64,000 nt of DNA from an uncultured Clostridia bacterium (GCA_947628665.1 CANRAU010000007.1:31577-95576); one strand, 5' to 3'. Shown: positions 50,715-59,453, counted from the first letter of the stretch. A program made the numbers and translations. The notes: a model not told the origin generated them from the letters alone.

Positions 50715-50871
50715 TAAGGATTCCCCCTGATTGCATTTTAAGCTTATTAGCATATTCTGCGTTGACTATCTGGTCAACCGTCGCTAAAAAATTGAGCGTC
50801 GCTTTAACTTGATTTACCGTGTTAATAACGAGCAATTCATTCAACTCGTTTAAATCTCTTTGATCTGTCAA
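50701..50871 (-). CDS. Small ORF (56 aa, TTG start), translationally coupled
   Basis: (M)TDQRDLNELNELLVINTVNQVKATLNFLATVDQIVNAEYANKLKMQSGGILNDRL; bridges the stop of the upstream gene and the start of the downstream gene; missed by the 60-aa cut-off. Confidence 0.55.
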   Translation of the reverse strand: MTDQRDLNELNELLVINTVNQVKATLNFLATVDQIVNAEYANKLKMQSGGILNDRL

Positions 50872-50872
50872 T

Positions 50873-51352
50873 TCATTCCGCCGGTAAGAGCAGGCAGTCG
50901 GTAAGAGCAGGCAGTATGTGCGGCGGTGTTCCGATTCTGTACGCTTCTGAAATTTGTGGTTTCATGAATTCGCCGACAGTCGTACCGCCCGGAAGAACGA
51001 TATTTGACATGAACTCATCTTCAAACACGGAGATCCCGCATTCTACCGCCTCCAGCTTCGCTTGAATCACGAGCTTTAGAGCGCGCCAGCGTTGCCGACA
51101 AGCCTGTTCCCACGCATCATATTGGCTGTTTTCTGACCGTTCACTCCCTGTCGGCGTCAATGCAAACTCTTCCATTCTTGGAAGGGGAAGCATAAATTTG
51201 ACCTGGCGATCAAACATGGTGAATCCGATCAAAGCCTTGCCCTTCTCCGTTGCATACGCGAAGTTTTCCGCTCCGTACCGTACAAGGATTTTTTCAATTT
51301 CCAGTCTCGACAGTTCGGACGAAACGTTTGTGCTTTTAGCGTATTGTGCCAT
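50873..51352 (-). CDS. Phage hypothetical protein
   Basis: 159 aa, conserved-looking phage early protein; C-terminus altered by a 17-bp tandem duplication. Confidence 0.72.
   Translation of the reverse strand: MAQYAKSTNVSSELSRLEIEKILVRYGAENFAYATEKGKALIGFTMFDRQVKFMLPLPRMEEFALTPTGSERSENSQYDAWEQACRQRWRALKLVIQAKLEAVECGISVFEDEFMSNIVLPGGTTVGEFMKPQISEAYRIGTPPHILPALTDCLLLPAE
50882..50915. repeat. 17-bp perfect tandem duplication
   Basis: CGGTAAGAGCAGGCAGT x2. Confidence 0.95.
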
Positions 51353-51390
51353 TATTTTTTTCGCTCCTTTTCATGGTTATATCTCCGCTC

Positions 51391-52776
51391 TTATTTTCTG
51401 ATATATTCCCCTATGTACCCGATTACGCGGAGCGCACACGGGATAGCCAGTGAGTTTCCGAGCTGCCGATAGCGCGTTCCGTCGGAGTCCAGTTTGTTGT
51501 ACCAACGCACAAACTGTTCTCTCGTTGGTAGTTTCTTTACGGCCTGACCGCGAATTTGCTTATCGAGCAAATACACTTTTATGAAAAAATCGTATTCGCT
51601 CTCGCTCATATCTTCGATTTTTGGCAGTACCGTCCAGTAATCGGGGTAGCCTTGCAAGCGCTCGCATTCGAGTGGTGTTAAGCGGCGCACGACCCAAGCG
51701 AAAGTGTTGCAGCGTGGATCACCGCCGTTACGATCGATCGTCCGAGCTATTTGTGTCTCGTATATACCGCTGTGTGGGTTATCGGACTGCATTGCATTGC
51801 TTGCCATAGATGATATGTTATACATCACTATTTTCTGATCGTGCATACAGTCAAGCGCATCCGTTTTGTGAGACAATCGTGTGTTGTCAACCTGACCGTT
51901 GCCTATAGCATAGCAAACCGCTGACGGATCTCTAATAGCGATTGTAGGCTCGCATACGACAGTCGAGAAATCCGGCACACGGCTGTTGTGGCCTGCCGTT
52001 ATTGTCGGCGAGGTCATTCCATCGCCGTTTCCCCGGCAGTCGAAGATTCTGCAATCGCTTTCAGCGCGTTTTCCAGCATCTGCGGTAGTTGCTTTCCTCT
52101 CCGCTTCGCGCGGCGTAAGATACCTTTGCACGCCGTCCTGCTTAAATAGTATTTTTTCGGCACAGTCGCTTCCAAAACTTCCGATAAGGTAGATTCGACG
52201 CCGACGTTGGGGGACGCCCCAATATTGAGCGTCGAACAGTCGCCAGGCAACGCATATTCCGCGCCCTCGAACCACTCCGGCGCTTGCCCATCTCCCACTT
52301 GCAGGCATTGGAATATCGGCTTTTGTGATTTCTTCCAGCACGGCTTGAAAGTCGCGCCCATTACGGCTGGAGAATGCTCCGGCAACGTTTTCCCAAACAA
52401 GGAAAGTTGGATACCGTCCATTTGTAGCTCGCCTCATTTCATAGATGATTCTGATCGCTTCAACAAAAAGCCCGCTTCGCGTGGTTTCGTCGTCGCCCTT
52501 TTCTTCGTGTTTAATTCCCTTGCGCTTTCCAGCGACGGATAGGTCCTGACAAGGCGAACCGAACGTGATTATATCCACGGGCGGGATCTTTGCGCCGTTG
52601 ATCTTTGATACATCGCCGTAGTGCTGCATTTCGGGGAAATGATATTTTGTGACCGCGACGCATGCGGGGTCGATCTCTGCCGCCCATACCGGGATTATGC
52701 CGGAAATCTCCGCACAGAGCGGAAATCCACCGATCCCGTCAAATAGGCTGCCGAGCGTTATGCGATTGTTTTCCAT
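51391..52776 (-). CDS. DNA cytosine-5 methyltransferase
   Basis: LGSLFDGIGGFPLCAE, FGSPCQDLSVAGKRKG, ENVAGAFSSRNG, RRRIYLIG, RYRQLGNSLAIPCALRVIGYI; ATG at 52776. Confidence 0.96.
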   Translation of the reverse strand: MENNRITLGSLFDGIGGFPLCAEISGIIPVWAAEIDPACVAVTKYHFPEMQHYGDVSKINGAKIPPVDIITFGSPCQDLSVAGKRKGIKHEEKGDDETTRSGLFVEAIRIIYEMRRATNGRYPTFLVWENVAGAFSSRNGRDFQAVLEEITKADIPMPASGRWASAGVVRGRGICVAWRLFDAQYWGVPQRRRRIYLIGSFGSDCAEKILFKQDGVQRYLTPREAERKATTADAGKRAESDCRIFDCRGNGDGMTSPTITAGHNSRVPDFSTVVCEPTIAIRDPSAVCYAIGNGQVDNTRLSHKTDALDCMHDQKIVMYNISSMASNAMQSDNPHSGIYETQIARTIDRNGGDPRCNTFAWVVRRLTPLECERLQGYPDYWTVLPKIEDMSESEYDFFIKVYLLDKQIRGQAVKKLPTREQFVRWYNKLDSDGTRYRQLGNSLAIPCALRVIGYIGEYIRK

Positions 52777-52777
52777 G

Positions 52778-55285
52778 TTATGCCTGCCCCACGTTCCCAA
52801 GCAAATCGAACAAAGTAGGCACGTCCTTTTCTTCATCCGCTTCGCGCAGATACCCGACACCGTCTCGAAAATATCCGTTGTTCAACTCAATTCCGATGCC
52901 GTATCTGCCGTTATCGACAGCGACCTTTGGAACGGTCATGATGCCGCCGAACGGATCTAAAACAACGTCGCCTGGATTGGAGTATCGGTTAATGATTCTT
53001 TCCACAATGTCGATCTGCAGTGGACAAACGTGCATTTCCTGCCGCCGTCTGCTTTGTGTTGAATTAAGCGTGCGCATACGCAAAATATCATCCCATACTT
53101 CATCTGACCAGCTTCCCGGAGCGACTACCATAAAGCTCGCGGGAAGTTTGTTTTCGGCGTCCAGTTCCTTTGCCAGCTGAACGTGTTCGGCATAATCATA
53201 AACATGATCTCGGCTATACTGCCGATAAACCTTTTGCAGATTTGTGACAGGTGCTGATACAAGTTCCTCTTTCGTGACCAGCCGATCTCCGCTTGAACGC
53301 CAGTAGCCGTGTGCGTCGATTTGCCACTGTGCGCGAGTGTATTCCTCTTTCGTTTTGACTACAGGAACATCTGCATAGGCTCTCGACGTGTCGCTCGGCA
53401 ATTTCCGAAAAAGCAATATGTATTCCGGACAACCGACGCCCATCTTCGTGCCGTCCTTGCATTGCTCCGTCCATCCGAGGCGATAGGTTTGATTGTTTTC
53501 TCGGACAACATCGGTCACGACCGTAATCATACCGAAGTATTGAAATCCATGCTGCATATAGTGCCTGATGCACATGGCGTGGAATGGTTCCATGGTCGGA
53601 AATCCTGTCCCCGTCGCATTGCCGAATAAAACCCTGTCCTTAACATGAACCGCCATAACGCGCCCCGGTTGTAAAATACGAAGCAACTGCGGAGATAGGA
53701 AATCCATCTGTTCAAAGAAACGCTTTGTGTTCTCGTTATGCCCGAAATCGTTGTAGCTCGGTGTGTATTCGTAATGGTTGGAAAACGGGATACTTGTAAG
53801 GATCAAATCTATGCTGTTTTCATCCATTTCCGTTGTTTCCAAAACACAGTCATTGTTGACGGCTGTGAAATGCTTCCCTTGTATTTGCACTCTCTCAACT
53901 CCTATCGTTCGCGCGAGCTTGTCAATCTGCGATACACCCGCAAGCCCGTATTTTTTCACGATCTCCTGCATTTTTTGGGAAAGGTAGTCATGATTTTTCC
54001 ACTTTTCCATCAGCGTATCTAAAATCGGTTGCTCCGCTTCGGTATAAATGATATCGATGATGACCTGCTCCGTTTGCAAAAATCTGTAAATGCGGTGAAT
54101 GGCTTGTATGAAATCATTGAATTCATAATCAATTCCCACAAATATGGCGCGGTGACAATGTTTTTGAAAATTGCAGCCCGACCCCGAGATGCTCTTTTTG
54201 GTCGCAAACAGTCGTGTTTTTCCGTTTGAAAAGTCTAAAACACGACGCTCCCGTTCGTCATAGTCCATAGCGCCGTAAATATCGACCACGCCCGGAATTT
54301 GTCTTTTGATTTCATGCCGCTCCGCTTCGAGATCATGCCACAGAATAAAATGCGCCTCGGGGTCACTGTCTATGATCTCCTTCGCTTTTGCAATACGCTT
54401 GCATATGGATACCTTTTTTTCATTCGCCGCATCCGATAGACTGACGGCCGCATCGCGCAAAAACTTGATCTGTCCGTCTTTTTCCTGCCCCTCAAAGTAT
54501 GCGTCCGCTATCTTGTGCGTGCGCACGTCTAAAGGCGGCAACGCATAGCCTGTGTCGTCATAGCCTAAATCTGACGGCAAGTGAATGAATAAAGCCCATG
54601 TCGACATCCAAATCCAAAACTCTTCTTCTTTGTGCGGATACAATGTCAGATTGTTCGCTTTTGTGCTGTCACGCTTGAAAAAACGCGTTAGCGCCTGCCC
54701 TGTATCCATAACCTCTAAATATCCTGCATAGTGGATAAGCTCTTTGTACTTATTGGGAGATGGCGTCGCTGTGGATACGAGCTTATACTCTACCCCTTTG
54801 AATTTATCTAAAAAGGTCTGATATGTCTTACTGCCGAAGCTGCGCAAAACGGATGCCTCATCAAGACTTGTCGCGGTAAATCGCTTGGGATCTATATCGC
54901 CGTCCCGCACGCGTTCATAGTTTGTCAGCACTATATCCGTATCGGCCGCTTCCGCCTCTGCCATCGTCTTAACGTATTTGGGGGGCTTTTCCCAACCTAA
55001 AATATTTACTGCGTCCATTTGGAACTCTTGTTTAACGCCTAACGGTACGACGATTATCGCTTTGCCGCCTTTGTGCGCCGTTATGATTCTGCAAAATTCC
55101 AGCTGCTGAACCGTTTTTCCAAGTCCGAAGCTCTCAAAAAGCGCGCGTCTGCCGCCGCGTACCGCCCACTGCACCGCATCCCGCTGATGCGGTTTCAGTT
55201 TCGGGCTGATTTCGCTTTGGCTGATTTCAAATCCCGATATGGGCGCAACTTCGATCTTGGATTTTAAGAATTGGATATAATTCAT
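52778..55285 (-). CDS. SNF2/DEAD-type helicase fused to a beta-class DNA N4/N6-methyltransferase
   Basis: Helicase half: PHQRDAVQWAVRGGRRALFESFGLGKT, VLTNYERVRDG, QAIHRIYRFLQTE. MTase half: DLILTSIPFSNHYEY (motif IV) then VVLDPFGGIMTVPKVAVDNGRYGIGIELN (motif I). Confidence 0.92.
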   Translation of the reverse strand: MNYIQFLKSKIEVAPISGFEISQSEISPKLKPHQRDAVQWAVRGGRRALFESFGLGKTVQQLEFCRIITAHKGGKAIIVVPLGVKQEFQMDAVNILGWEKPPKYVKTMAEAEAADTDIVLTNYERVRDGDIDPKRFTATSLDEASVLRSFGSKTYQTFLDKFKGVEYKLVSTATPSPNKYKELIHYAGYLEVMDTGQALTRFFKRDSTKANNLTLYPHKEEEFWIWMSTWALFIHLPSDLGYDDTGYALPPLDVRTHKIADAYFEGQEKDGQIKFLRDAAVSLSDAANEKKVSICKRIAKAKEIIDSDPEAHFILWHDLEAERHEIKRQIPGVVDIYGAMDYDERERRVLDFSNGKTRLFATKKSISGSGCNFQKHCHRAIFVGIDYEFNDFIQAIHRIYRFLQTEQVIIDIIYTEAEQPILDTLMEKWKNHDYLSQKMQEIVKKYGLAGVSQIDKLARTIGVERVQIQGKHFTAVNNDCVLETTEMDENSIDLILTSIPFSNHYEYTPSYNDFGHNENTKRFFEQMDFLSPQLLRILQPGRVMAVHVKDRVLFGNATGTGFPTMEPFHAMCIRHYMQHGFQYFGMITVVTDVVRENNQTYRLGWTEQCKDGTKMGVGCPEYILLFRKLPSDTSRAYADVPVVKTKEEYTRAQWQIDAHGYWRSSGDRLVTKEELVSAPVTNLQKVYRQYSRDHVYDYAEHVQLAKELDAENKLPASFMVVAPGSWSDEVWDDILRMRTLNSTQSRRRQEMHVCPLQIDIVERIINRYSNPGDVVLDPFGGIMTVPKVAVDNGRYGIGIELNNGYFRDGVGYLREADEEKDVPTLFDLLGNVGQA

Positions 55286-55707
55286 ATGTCCTTTCTCCCT
55301 GTTATCGTTGCCCCATCACTTTTTTTACTACAGATCGTTGCTTTTTTGAGCGCTTCGTCCAAATCAAAGCTGCTTGTTTTACTCGGTCTGTTGTCGTAAT
55401 TTCCCTCCATGATTTTTGAAAAGTTTTCGGGCTTTAGGATCCAGTCGATCCCGCATTTGCCCCACCGCCCGTTGCGGCCGCTTAAGAAATCGCTTTTTTC
55501 AACCCGGGCAAAGACTTCACCGAGCTTATTGCAACCGTATCGGCGGATCGCTCGTTTTGCGCGGTCGGTCCTGCCCGGCGACCACGTGTCCACATCCATC
55601 GGCTTCGGCAGGCTCGGACATTTTTGTATAAACAGATCACGCAGATATTTAAGGTCTTCCTTGGTGACTTTTATTTCCATTTTGGCTCTCCTTTTTTTGC
55701 TGTTCAA
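55282..55707 (-). CDS. Phage replication-protein-like (C-terminal replisome type domain)
   Basis: VEKSDFLSGRNGRWGKCGIDWILKPENFSKIMEGNYDNR, typical of phage replication-protein C-termini. Confidence 0.7.
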   Translation of the reverse strand: MNSKKRRAKMEIKVTKEDLKYLRDLFIQKCPSLPKPMDVDTWSPGRTDRAKRAIRRYGCNKLGEVFARVEKSDFLSGRNGRWGKCGIDWILKPENFSKIMEGNYDNRPSKTSSFDLDEALKKATICSKKSDGATITGRKDI

Positions 55708-55926
55708 ATGCAGAAAAACATAATTTCGAGCCTTTTTTCAGGCTCTTTTTGTCGGCCTTTCCGCTTCGGGTTTTCGCATATATAGTTTTTTATTGAATGA
55801 TAAGAAATCCCGTGTTTTCCGCTTCGGGGACGCCTCAAAAAACACTCGCGCGCGTATTTCCCGCTTTTGTCATAAGGGGCTGCGGTCTACACACCCTTTT
55901 TATTTGCGGCGTTTTTTGACCCCGGG

Positions 55927-55945
55927 GGACTATGGAATGTAGTCC
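55927..55945. other. Hairpin overlapping the rep stop codon (candidate origin/nick-site structure)
   Basis: GGACTA-tggaatg-TAGTCC. Confidence 0.4.
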
Positions 55946-56856
55946 GTCGTGATCCATTCGTCCTCCTCCCACCGAGGCGGCGCGCCATCGGTTCGATACA
56001 GAACCGCCGACAAATACCAATGCCCATTGTATGTGTTGAATCTTGCGTAGCCACGCAGGAAGCGATACCCTTTGTATATCCTTTCCCAAAACGCCCGATC
56101 ATCGACCCGCTCGGTCGCCATGCGTGCGACCGTCGAGCGTGCGATCATCCCGTCCTTTATCTTTTCTTTTGGGCGTTGAAGGTTTCGCGAGCAGCTGAAT
56201 CGCTTTGCACCCTGCGGGTCTTTGCTCATGTATTTGGCGGCCGCTTCGGGTCCGAACTTGTCCGGCTGATAGTTATTGCAATTTGTTCGCAGTCCGTTCG
56301 TCCACATTGCCTCCAATGTCTTGCTGTCAATGCCGCCTGTCAGGAACAAATGAAAATGCCAGTTCACGCGCCCTGCATAGATTCCTCTTTTGTAAGTCTG
56401 CTTTTCGATTACGTAAATGTATTTGAACGGCGCTTCCAGCTTTTGGATCGCCGCCCGCAGCTTCTCCACGGCGGACGATAAGTACGGATTTTCCGGCATC
56501 TTCGCCGCTGCGCTTTCTGCCGCTGCCAAGTCTTTACGCAACCGCTTCGCTTCCGATTTCCTCTTTGTTTTCACGCGGCGAAGATAGTTTACTATATCCC
56601 GCCGCGCTTCCGCTTCCGACTGTGGGGCTTTTGCAGGTTCGTATGTCGGGTGCATGAGATAGTCCGTTGTATTAAAGTTCGCATTCGCGTATCGGATCAG
56701 CTTTTTTGTAGCCTGCACCTGATTGTATCTTTTCTGCTCCGCCGTGGATGGCTTTGTCTTCGGCGCGCGGGTTGGCAGGCGGCGACCGTCTGCGAAAACC
56801 GGGTAGAAGTCCGCTTCCAAGAGCGGCCCTGAGTATGTTCGCTTTTCTCGTTGCAC
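55930..56856 (-). CDS. HUH-endonuclease-like rolling-circle replication protein
   Basis: HUH motif NWHFHLFLTGG; Y motif EAAAKYMSKD followed by RFSCSRNLQRP. Confidence 0.7.
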   Translation of the reverse strand: MQREKRTYSGPLLEADFYPVFADGRRLPTRAPKTKPSTAEQKRYNQVQATKKLIRYANANFNTTDYLMHPTYEPAKAPQSEAEARRDIVNYLRRVKTKRKSEAKRLRKDLAAAESAAAKMPENPYLSSAVEKLRAAIQKLEAPFKYIYVIEKQTYKRGIYAGRVNWHFHLFLTGGIDSKTLEAMWTNGLRTNCNNYQPDKFGPEAAAKYMSKDPQGAKRFSCSRNLQRPKEKIKDGMIARSTVARMATERVDDRAFWERIYKGYRFLRGYARFNTYNGHWYLSAVLYRTDGAPPRWEEDEWITTDYIP

Positions 56857-56868
56857 TTTATCCCGCCC

Positions 56869-57348
56869 TCACTTTCTCGCGAGCTGCGGCATATCCGCAA
56901 AGACGTGATTGTTGACCCGTCCTGTTAATTCAAACACGGCGTTGTATAGGGCGGTGCGGAGATATGTTTTTGTATGCTTGATTTCATATGTCGCTTTCTC
57001 GTAGTTTTCGATCACGTGCAGGACGTGTTCGTGGCAGAGGCGATTGTAGATTTCTGCCACCCATTCGGCAGTCAGAGCATTTCCGGCGATCCGCACGGTG
57101 GCGGTATCCGGCAGTTTCAAGACCTCCGCAATGATCATCGCAATTTCTTCCGCTTGCTGTACATCTTTTTGATCGAAGCAATCAAAATCGATTTGCGCCT
57201 TTACGGTTTCGAGAAGTGCCGAGAACGACATCGCCCTTTTCACCTCTGCGGGGAAATGCCGGACTTGACTTGACGCTGACTTTGACTTTTCGCATAACGC
57301 TTGATGATTTCTTTGTTCCATTTTGGCGACCTCTCTGTTTTCGTTCAA
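56869..57348 (-). CDS. Phage hypothetical protein
   Basis: 159 aa; early operon. Confidence 0.65.
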   Translation of the reverse strand: MNENREVAKMEQRNHQALCEKSKSASSQVRHFPAEVKRAMSFSALLETVKAQIDFDCFDQKDVQQAEEIAMIIAEVLKLPDTATVRIAGNALTAEWVAEIYNRLCHEHVLHVIENYEKATYEIKHTKTYLRTALYNAVFELTGRVNNHVFADMPQLARK

Positions 57349-57420
57349 ATTTGCGCGGCCTTGGTTGATGAAATACTATACAATACAAGGCCGCTCGCGG
57401 GCATAAAACCCGCTATCCTA

Positions 57421-57449
57421 TTGACTTTTCGCCGCCGCTGTGCTATCAT
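57421..57449 (+). promoter_or_regulatory. Sigma-70 promoter for a plus-strand small RNA
   Basis: TTGACT - 17 bp - TATCAT, antiparallel to the surrounding operon. Confidence 0.7.
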
Positions 57450-57455
57450 AAATAT

Positions 57456-57529
57456 GTAGTTAGGACAGGGCGGCGTAAAGTCGTTTTGCCGGGGCTTTCC
57501 GAGTGGGATCGGAAAGCCTTTATTTTTTT
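57456..57529 (+). ncRNA. Candidate ~74-nt prophage small RNA (OOP-like position)
   Basis: Promoter immediately upstream; internal CGGC...GCCG hairpin; ends in GGCTTTCCGA-gtggga-TCGGAAAGCC + TTTATTTTTTT. Confidence 0.6.
57493..57529 (+). terminator. Intrinsic terminator of the small RNA
   Basis: 10-bp GC-containing stem followed by TTTATTTTTTT; no T-run on the opposite strand. Confidence 0.82.
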
Positions 57530-57545
57530 GTGTCCGGCGGTGTGC

Positions 57546-57767
57546 TCATGTCCGCTTCGCGGCGTGAATCGGGCGACCGTTTCGGATGTTTTGGATCATG
57601 TCGAACACTTCCTGCACGGATGCTTCGCCATACATATGTTGCAACCGTTCCATGGCGGAGCTTGTCCCGTCGGTTTCGGTGTTTTTAAACTTGGATTTTC
57701 TGCAATCGCAATGTTCGCCTGGGTCTAAATTTGCCCCGCAGTAGGGGCAGGTACGATAAAACGCCAT
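57546..57767 (-). CDS. Small zinc-binding phage protein
   Basis: RTCPYCGANLDPGEHCDC. Confidence 0.7.
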   Translation of the reverse strand: MAFYRTCPYCGANLDPGEHCDCRKSKFKNTETDGTSSAMERLQHMYGEASVQEVFDMIQNIRNGRPIHAAKRT

Positions 57768-57823
57768 GCTGTGACCTCCTTTTTAATAATTGTTACAAAT
57801 TACTCCTCCTGAGAATTTACTCC

Positions 57824-58912
57824 TTAATATCCAACGCCGATATAGTCGAGTACCCGCGACCAGCCGTATTTTTCGCCCGTGTTCGGGTCGGTACAACAGT
57901 TGAACATCCAATATTCCCATTCTTTTGGATTTCTCTCTTTCAACTGGTCAAATCTGTGCGGGCGTTTTTCGAGATGAATTCCAAATCCGCACATGGAACA
58001 CCCTGTACGTTGCGCCTTCGTGGTGTATAGCGTTCCATCGTCGCGTCGTTCGATTGTTCCGTAAATTTCCGGAACAGGCACGTTAAGGTCAAGTGCAAGC
58101 TGAAGAAGATCCTGCCGATTGAATATTGCAAACGGTGCTGATCTAATGGTCGATTTTCCAAAATAGTTGCATCCATTTATCCGCAAAGATTTAGCACGTC
58201 TTCCACCCTCCGAAGCCATAAGCCCTAAGAAGGGAACGCTGTTATGTTCTTTTGCCCAGTCGTCGCAGGGTTTTTCCTTTAAGTAATAGCAGCATTTAGA
58301 TGACACCTTAAAATTTGGTATTTGATAGTTTGTTCCCTCAACGTCATTTGCATATCCGCCGAATTTTTCAAGCCATTTCTGTGACATTTTCATTCTGCTA
58401 TTTTTTTGAAACCCACCGTATGCACCTGTTTCCCCGGTGATGATCGCATGCCTAACGGTCTGATTCTTTTCTGTAGGATGAGCAAGCGTTTCAATTTTTG
58501 CCGCGATCTCTTTTGATAAAACTGGGAAGCCGAATTCCTGTAATATTTCCGGCTTTGTCCAGTAGTGAGGGTGCCCTGCGTCATCGATGTACTTTACCGT
58601 GGATTTCAACCGTTCAATTCCAAGCTGTTTATGTACTTCCTGTATGCTTTTATCTTCCAAGTGCGAAACACTGATTCCAGGTGCATCGATGTGAATTGAA
58701 TTTAGAAAAAGAAAAAGCGTGATACTATCTAAACCACCGACCGAAACGTGATAGTTTAACCCTCGGGCATCGCATTCATTAACAAACTCCCGCGCTCTGA
58801 TCTCCGCATGGCGCACCTTGAGTTCGTAAGGTAGTTGTTCCTTGACCATGAAAGCGGAGATACGCTCCTGCCCGCCAATCCTCTCCATGCGTTCTAATAC
58901 ATTCTCAGTCAT
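57824..58912 (-). CDS. Phosphoadenosine-phosphosulfate-reductase-family (PP-loop) protein
   Basis: HVSVGGLDSITLFLF PP-loop; CxxC-rich C-terminus TGCSMCGFGIHLEKRPHRFDQLK. Confidence 0.85.
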   Translation of the reverse strand: MTENVLERMERIGGQERISAFMVKEQLPYELKVRHAEIRAREFVNECDARGLNYHVSVGGLDSITLFLFLNSIHIDAPGISVSHLEDKSIQEVHKQLGIERLKSTVKYIDDAGHPHYWTKPEILQEFGFPVLSKEIAAKIETLAHPTEKNQTVRHAIITGETGAYGGFQKNSRMKMSQKWLEKFGGYANDVEGTNYQIPNFKVSSKCCYYLKEKPCDDWAKEHNSVPFLGLMASEGGRRAKSLRINGCNYFGKSTIRSAPFAIFNRQDLLQLALDLNVPVPEIYGTIERRDDGTLYTTKAQRTGCSMCGFGIHLEKRPHRFDQLKERNPKEWEYWMFNCCTDPNTGEKYGWSRVLDYIGVGY

Positions 58913-59194
58913 TTATACAGCTTCCTTTTCTTTTTGTTTTTCGATTTCATTTGTCGGCTTATATTTGCAGAGCATGGCCGCGAAGCGGAAAAACGTAATG
59001 TGCTGTCGCCTACACGCGCGGTAGATCGCGGATGCATCCTTGGATACGGAGATCAAATACCTCCGCAGTCTTTTTTTGCATTCGATTGCAAAAGACGCAA
59101 CACGATGCTCAAATGCAATCAGCTTGTCCTCGGCGAAAAATCCTGCGATCAGCAATATCACTGCAAACGCTTCAAATATGGTTCGTATGTACAT
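58913..59194 (-). CDS. Phage hypothetical protein with N-terminal hydrophobic segment
   Basis: MYIRTIFEAFAVILLIAGFF. Confidence 0.55.
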   Translation of the reverse strand: MYIRTIFEAFAVILLIAGFFAEDKLIAFEHRVASFAIECKKRLRRYLISVSKDASAIYRACRRQHITFFRFAAMLCKYKPTNEIEKQKEKEAV

Positions 59195-59234
59195 GTGGTT
59201 ATGGCCTCCTTTCGCTTATAGTGTTTTTCAACGA

Positions 59235-59453
59235 TTAACTGAGCCACTGTTTTTGGAAATACTCTCGGACGCTATCTCGGTCAACCAACCACTTGTTGCC
59301 GAACTTATTTCCTTTGATTTTTCCCTGCCGTATGTACTTTATAGCTGTTACATCCGAGCAGCGCAAAAGGCAGCAAACATCGGTCAGTTCCATGAGAACA
59401 GGAATTCGTTCCCAATCTGTATATGTTCTTGTGAATCTCATCGGCATTGCCAT
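59235..59453 (-). CDS. Excisionase-like HTH protein
   Basis: LTDVCCLLRCSDVTAIKYIRQGKIKGNKFGNKWLVDRDSVREYF (HTH_17-type). Confidence 0.8.
   Translation of the reverse strand: MAMPMRFTRTYTDWERIPVLMELTDVCCLLRCSDVTAIKYIRQGKIKGNKFGNKWLVDRDSVREYFQKQWLS

Noticed and set aside
49244-50753. Plus-strand ORFs (49537-49776, 50529-50717, 50594-50812)
   Set aside because: Antisense to the recombinase and zinc-finger genes with no supporting motif or promoter
57182-57388. 68-aa minus-strand ORF overlapping the 159-aa early gene
   Set aside because: Alternative frame of the better supported gene
57486-57728. 80-aa plus-strand ORF after the candidate small RNA
   Set aside because: Runs through a strong terminator and antisense to a zinc-protein gene; composition not protein-like
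57824-58912. DndC-type phosphorothioation system
   Set aside because: Only a PP-loop protein is present; no DndA/B/D/E or restriction partners nearby
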